64,000 nucleotides of DNA from Sclerotinia nivalis (Eukaryota; Ascomycota; Leotiomycetes; Helotiales; Sclerotiniaceae). The notes beneath the pieces are model-generated. The model was not told where the DNA came from, made no database searches, and was given only the letters and a program-made list of their open reading frames with translations. The stretch is from contig JAPEIS010000010.1 of NCBI GenBank assembly GCA_029531795.1, forward strand, positions 1,178,001 to 1,242,000. Direction: 5' to 3'. A program made the position numbers and the translations under genes. This document shows positions 60,093-64,000 of the stretch, piece by piece (the first letter of the stretch is position 1; each line of letters starts with the position of its first letter).

Positions 60093-62663
60093 TCAAGTAA
60101 TCTGAACAGCCGCCCCAGCCATTTCCTCAAGTAAATCCATATCTCCCGTAGTATTTAAACGCGCTCTCACAAACCGACGTGCCTTCTCCACAACTAGACA
60201 CCACACACTTTTCCCTTCCGGTATACGATCTTCCAAGAACCTGACCAGCAGCATCGTGACCCAAACATCCTCATCTATAACCTGTAGCGGCCTGGGTTTA
60301 GGTATCTCAAATCCCAGGATAGATGACAGGGTTTCGCTATGAGCATCCCACGACCCGTCAAAAGATTGCAGATCGATCAAAGCGAGCATTTTCATCGTGT
60401 TAGAATTTGGAGAAGCTACTGACACAGGTGGTTTTTGCTGTGGTTCGTAAAATCCTGGCCCGACTTGGTTGGAATCTAGGACTGGCAGATGGATCAGACG
60501 GATCGGGTGGCAGCAACACCCCCCTTGGTCTACTCCACATTGCGCGTCTGTCCATGTTTGGACGGATAGCATTGATAGCGGCTGTGACAGTACTAGTTGG
60601 ATCTGATTTCGTTTCTGGGGATTTCAAGGGTCTTGGCCATGGTATGATGATCGATGTTGAGTTTGCGTCTGGTAGGTTTGGTGGGAATGCTTTTTTATCG
60701 AGGATTTCTTGGTCGCTTGATAAGACTGCTACGAATGAACACCATTTGTTCATGACTTGGAATGTCTCGCCTAGTCGAACGGCTTCTTTCTCGGCTAAGG
60801 TTTGAGTTTCCGAAGTTGTCTGGTTGTACATCCATCATTGGGAGTCTTCAAGGTCTTCCATTGCCTTTCGGGCTGCAAGCTGATGGATTGTTGTGCTTTT
60901 TTCTGGGAGCACTTGAATTGGAATCTCGAGAATTGGTGGTTCATCAGACGACGACCTGCGTAGAGTAATAGATGTTGGGTGTCTCGGTATCGTTCTTGGA
61001 CACATAAGAAGATATACAGTTGTTCTAGTGTCTGCAAAGAGACCAGGTATTTTATGTGGCGCCTGGATTATTGGTGGATAGTAAAGTTCCGATGCATCGA
61101 CGTCTTTGCTGTTGGAACCAGGCACTGGTGAAGAAGTATTTAATTCTTCGTGCTTGGAGAGCAAAATTTCCATTTTATCCGTAACCTTATCAACTAACTC
61201 GAAGTCATCATCTTCTTCGTACTTGACCTCAAATATAGCATCCGCGATGTGTGGACTAAGTGCTCCGCGAAGCATGTGAATGACACTTGCGTCTAATCGC
61301 TTTCCACTCTTTACACATTGAGAAAGCCCATTCCCTGCTCTTGAGATTCCTTCAATCATCGCAAGTAAAATGGCATTACCAATTCCAAGGCAAAAGATTC
61401 GAATGTTTCCTTGTGCTTTCTCCACCTGCTCGCTGGCATAAGCAATAAGAATGATTTCCAGTGGTATCTCAGGTAATCGACTTTCAATAGTAGCTTTAAT
61501 TGCCTTGAATTTTCCATTCCTCCATAACTTGCATCAAATGTCGCTATATGTTGCATAACCTCTTGGAGAGTCTCGCTACTGTAGTCCTTGCTCTGGGGCC
61601 ATAAGAAGTCAATTTTTGTTCTGAAAGAGCGAATATTAAATTTAACATTAGTTGGGAGTGACTTGAGAAATATTTTCAAAGCCGAGATGAGCATAGGAAT
61701 ATCGTCTCTCATATGGCTATCGCATTCTGCAACAAAAACAATCTCTGATGGCGATGGCGGTGGAGAATCTGGAGGAGAAAACTGCGTGATAAATGATACT
61801 CCCTGGGCTCGATGATTCGGAATTGTGGGGTGAGTTTCCAAAAGGGCGTAAGGTGTTCCTATATCGTCGTCTGAGTATATGGCTAAAATGAAATCTTTCT
61901 CTAAACCAGCTGTTATGTGTAACAGGGTCGTAGACGCTCTATTCATCGTTGGAACTTCTTGGGTAGCAATTGAAGTGGTCCCTATGGATACTGCAATCAT
62001 ATGTGATAATGATTAAATCCCTTTGATAATTTGTCCTTCTGGTAAAATTATATCCACAGTGATCTTAATTCCAACAGTAATATAATCAATGGGACTTGTA
62101 ACTGAGTCAGCGGCAGATGGATGCTTGACGAGGCTATTGAGACCATAACGGGGAGCGATCCAACTTGGAATCGTGAAGCGAATGCCATCAACATCTTGCT
62201 TCAACTCCCCAATATAAATGATCTCGACAAAAACACGTTCTCCTCCCGGAACATTACCAATTCTCGTGGCAAAAATATCGGGTCCCTCTGGATTCTGTGC
62301 GAGAATGCTGACGGTGTCGCCTTTAGCCATTGCAACATCGAAAATGACTTCTGCTTGTTTTTCCTCCTTTACCAAACCGTAGAGACACTTCGAGCCAACT
62401 TTACAATTAAAACCAACAACACTAATACTATCGTAAATAGGGAACCTGTGCTCGCAATTTTGGCCATCTTCAGATGACACAGAGTTAACAAAGGTTTGCT
62501 TGAGTACTGTGGTGAAAGTCCCGGAAATTATAGTTGTATACACCTCGCTTTCGTGTAGCGGTAGGAATTGCCGAACTCTGCCAACGGTCAGGCACGAGCA
62601 TAGCTCTGTTCTCTTAGGCAAAGAACGCCGTCCTTGAGCTATAGATGGAGGCAGACGACTCAT
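60093..62663 (-). pseudogene. Broken VIT / vWA domain protein gene
   Basis: The parent protein has an N-terminal VIT domain (GTFTTVLKQTFVNSVSSEDG, RFPIYDSISVVGFNCKVGSK, YIGELKQDVDGIRFTIPSWI) and a von Willebrand A domain (EIVFVAECDSHMRDDIPMLI, in place of the usual vFVxDrSGSM, so the MIDAS serines are absent). A C-terminal region continues to 60093 (LLALIDLQSFDGSW-type block). At least four breaks interrupt it: TAA at about 62013 inside IIKG(Q)SLSHMIAVSIGTT; a one-base frameshift at about 61500 (GGMENSRQ to IKATIESRLPEIPLEI); TGA at 60835 between LEDSQ and WMYNQTT; and a frameshift between about 60430 and 60560 (PDPSDPSASP to VLDSNQVGPGFYEPQQ). None fits an intron. The sequence between the breaks remains well preserved, so decay looks recent. 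Confidence 0.8.
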
Positions 62664-63783
62664 GGTGCTCAGTCAGGGATAAATCCTAGCAGATGTATTC
62701 TTCTACTTTTGCAAATGCATATGCAATGGTGTGAGGATAAGAAAATAGAAAACAAAACAAAAGACCTCTACTTTCAGATTCATGGGCGGTGGACTACTTG
62801 CTAATCTTGCCAACAGTTTGTCACGACGATAGCACCTTAAAAGAGTGGAGAGTCAGCATAAAATGACAGAAGCACGTGCAAAGCGAATAACGCTATCATC
62901 GTGACAAAACATCCTTTCTTAATACAGTATTGAACAGTTTGGGCCAGCGAGTTATACAATAAACGGATCATGTACCAATTTTGTGAAAACTCGCCTTCGA
63001 TAATTACCACTTTGCCATGTGTTAACCTGCTGACACGATCAACATATGCCAAACTGTTCCCAAGTAAGTTGACCGCTTTCAAGGATTTCCCCCTTAACTT
63101 TCCAATTTGGTGGTACGGCCCGCTATTGGCCCGTTCTTGGAGTTTTGTTCGATTCTTCGATTCTCCGATTATGATGTGATGACGCTGTGAGCAAGACGAG
63201 CGGAGGCATTTGGGACCCTAAAATACGGCATAATTTAAGAGAGGTGCATCCACTAAATGAAAAAGTGAAAAAGCGAAACAGATCTTGGATTCATGGAAAA
63301 CCCGACTGAGGTTTTCGCATGTAATGATTTCAGCCCCAAAACTAAACATCATAAAATCCACTCCCAAGTGTCAAAGAGAATGTACCAAGGTTCACTAGTC
63401 TCCAAGGACGTCGTTCCAAAACATAGCACTGTATCGCGCCTGTCATAGTATTTGAAGTGCTATTAACTATCCTCATAGGATCGTTGTTCTTTTTTGAATC
63501 CACCAACCCGATATCATTCAATTTTTTGCCCATTCATCATATTAGAATTTAAAGTATACCTGAATTCCCGAGCGTGGAAGGACCATTTGAACTATCCAAT
63601 CCGTGGCTAAATATACGAACTTGAGGTTACAGAGCACCATGATCGAGCATTTCCATGTCTATAGACCCAAGCTGTTCGATGATCCAACCCCTATTCGATA
63701 ACGTCAGGCAAACTGACGAGTCACAAATTTATGTATTACAAAAGACTCCCAACTATATACCTTACATCACCACTGGAACTCAA
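62664..63783. other. 1.1-kb spacer, no supportable gene
   Basis: It holds the former VIT/vWA promoter and the 3' flank of the edge gene. Short minus-strand frames (62837-63082, 63342-63533) are not protein-like enough to call. Confidence 0.45.
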
Positions 63784-64000
63784 TCAACCTCGCTCGGTAG
63801 ACTTGACATTACCTAGCAACTCTGCACCCACAGGCTCTACCGCTGGTAACTCTGCGACTGGACCGTTTGGTGATCCATCAATTTCTTGAGGGTCCTTGGG
63901 TCGTAGACATTCCGAATGTAATTGTGCCTTCTCGTGACCATTTTCATCACCAGCCGTGGACCCAACTTTAGACCTTCGTAATTTCTGGCGCCTCCAGAAT
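63784..64000 (-). CDS. 3' end of a gene running out of the window
   Basis: Minus-strand frame from the window edge to a TGA at 63786-63784 codes 71 complete residues: FWRRQKLRRSKVGSTAGDEN, GHEKAQLHSECLRPKDPQEI, and PNGPVAELPAVEPVGAELLG ending STERG. A basic W-R-R cluster followed by a disordered acidic/Pro tail with ELP-type motifs is typical of the cytosolic tail of single-pass fungal surface proteins (WSC/Mid2-like or similar). The transmembrane and outer parts lie beyond the window, so identity is open. Confidence 0.6.
   Translation of the reverse strand, partial: FWRRQKLRRSKVGSTAGDENGHEKAQLHSECLRPKDPQEIDGSPNGPVAELPAVEPVGAELLGNVKSTERG

Noticed and set aside
1..64000. tRNA, rRNA, CRISPR array, intact transposon or secondary-metabolite cluster
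   Set aside because: No B-box-containing cloverleaf, no repeat-spacer array, no transposase or reverse transcriptase frame and no PKS/NRPS/terpene gene seen; a covariance-model scan would be needed for small RNAs.

Overview
The window is nuclear DNA from a filamentous ascomycete. Genes are compact, with short introns (mostly 50-100 nt) using GTRNGT donors, CTAAC/CTRAY branch points and YAG acceptors. The gene set is typical of Pezizomycotina. Protein wording and AT-rich spacers suggest Leotiomycetes, possibly the Sclerotiniaceae (Botrytis/Sclerotinia group); that placement is inference from recall, not a search. I spliced the genes by hand and checked reading phase across the introns described below.

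Layout: 0.2-1.5 kb, a three-exon hypothetical gene (-). 1.9-5.4 kb, the ribosome-biogenesis AAA ATPase RIX7 (-), divergent from the ESCRT-III subunit VPS20 (+). 5.9-8.8 kb, a DUF2293 protein (-). 10-11 kb, a decayed 3-beta-HSD-like gene. 11.5-12.8 kb, a mitochondrial carrier (-). 14.3-17.2 kb, an LYR-motif mitochondrial protein (-), divergent from a CHY/RING ubiquitin ligase (+). 17.7-19.6 kb, the spindle genes MZT1 (MOZART1) and SPC25 (-). 20-24.2 kb, RRN6 (Pol I factor) and a PITH protein (+). 24.5-28.5 kb, a CCDC25/Jlp2-type protein (-), mitochondrial uL3m (+), a COA1-like assembly factor (-) and a membrane protein (+). 29.6-33.1 kb, the SPX-ankyrin-GDPD phosphate regulator NUC-2/PHO81 (-). 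34.5-36 kb, a CUE5-like ubiquitin-binding protein (-). 38.7-39.7 kb, INO80 subunit IES4 (+). 41.4-44.2 kb, a RanBPM/GID1-type SPRY-LisH-CTLH protein (+). 46.3 kb, a small hypothetical (-). 48.7-49.9 kb, a metaxin/SAM35-like import component (+). 52.5-54.3 kb, two head-to-head ORFs that lack clear start codons. 55.5-56.4 kb, a CBM48 glycogen-binding-type protein (-). 60.1-62.7 kb, a VIT/vWA gene with four lesions (-). 63.8-64 kb, the 3' end of a gene that runs out of the window (-).

The left 36 kb is dense housekeeping DNA with several head-to-head pairs sharing short promoters. From about 36 kb rightwards, spacers of 1-3.7 kb hold microsatellites and a 60-bp tandem duplication, and include one pseudogene and one doubtful locus. 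Functional themes are ubiquitin/ESCRT turnover (VPS20, CHY-RING, CUE5, GID1), mitochondrial biogenesis (uL3m, COA1, LYR protein, carrier, SAM35-like), spindle/kinetochore (MZT1, SPC25) and rRNA/ribosome synthesis (RRN6, RIX7). I see no CRISPR array, no recognisable tRNA or rRNA, no intact transposon and no secondary-metabolite cluster. No convincing new multi-gene system is visible. The most unusual signals are at splicing level: a start codon split by a frame-preserving intron (NUC-2), a tandem branch-point 12-mer array whose last copy ends in the acceptor, and a GC-AG intron (both VPS20).
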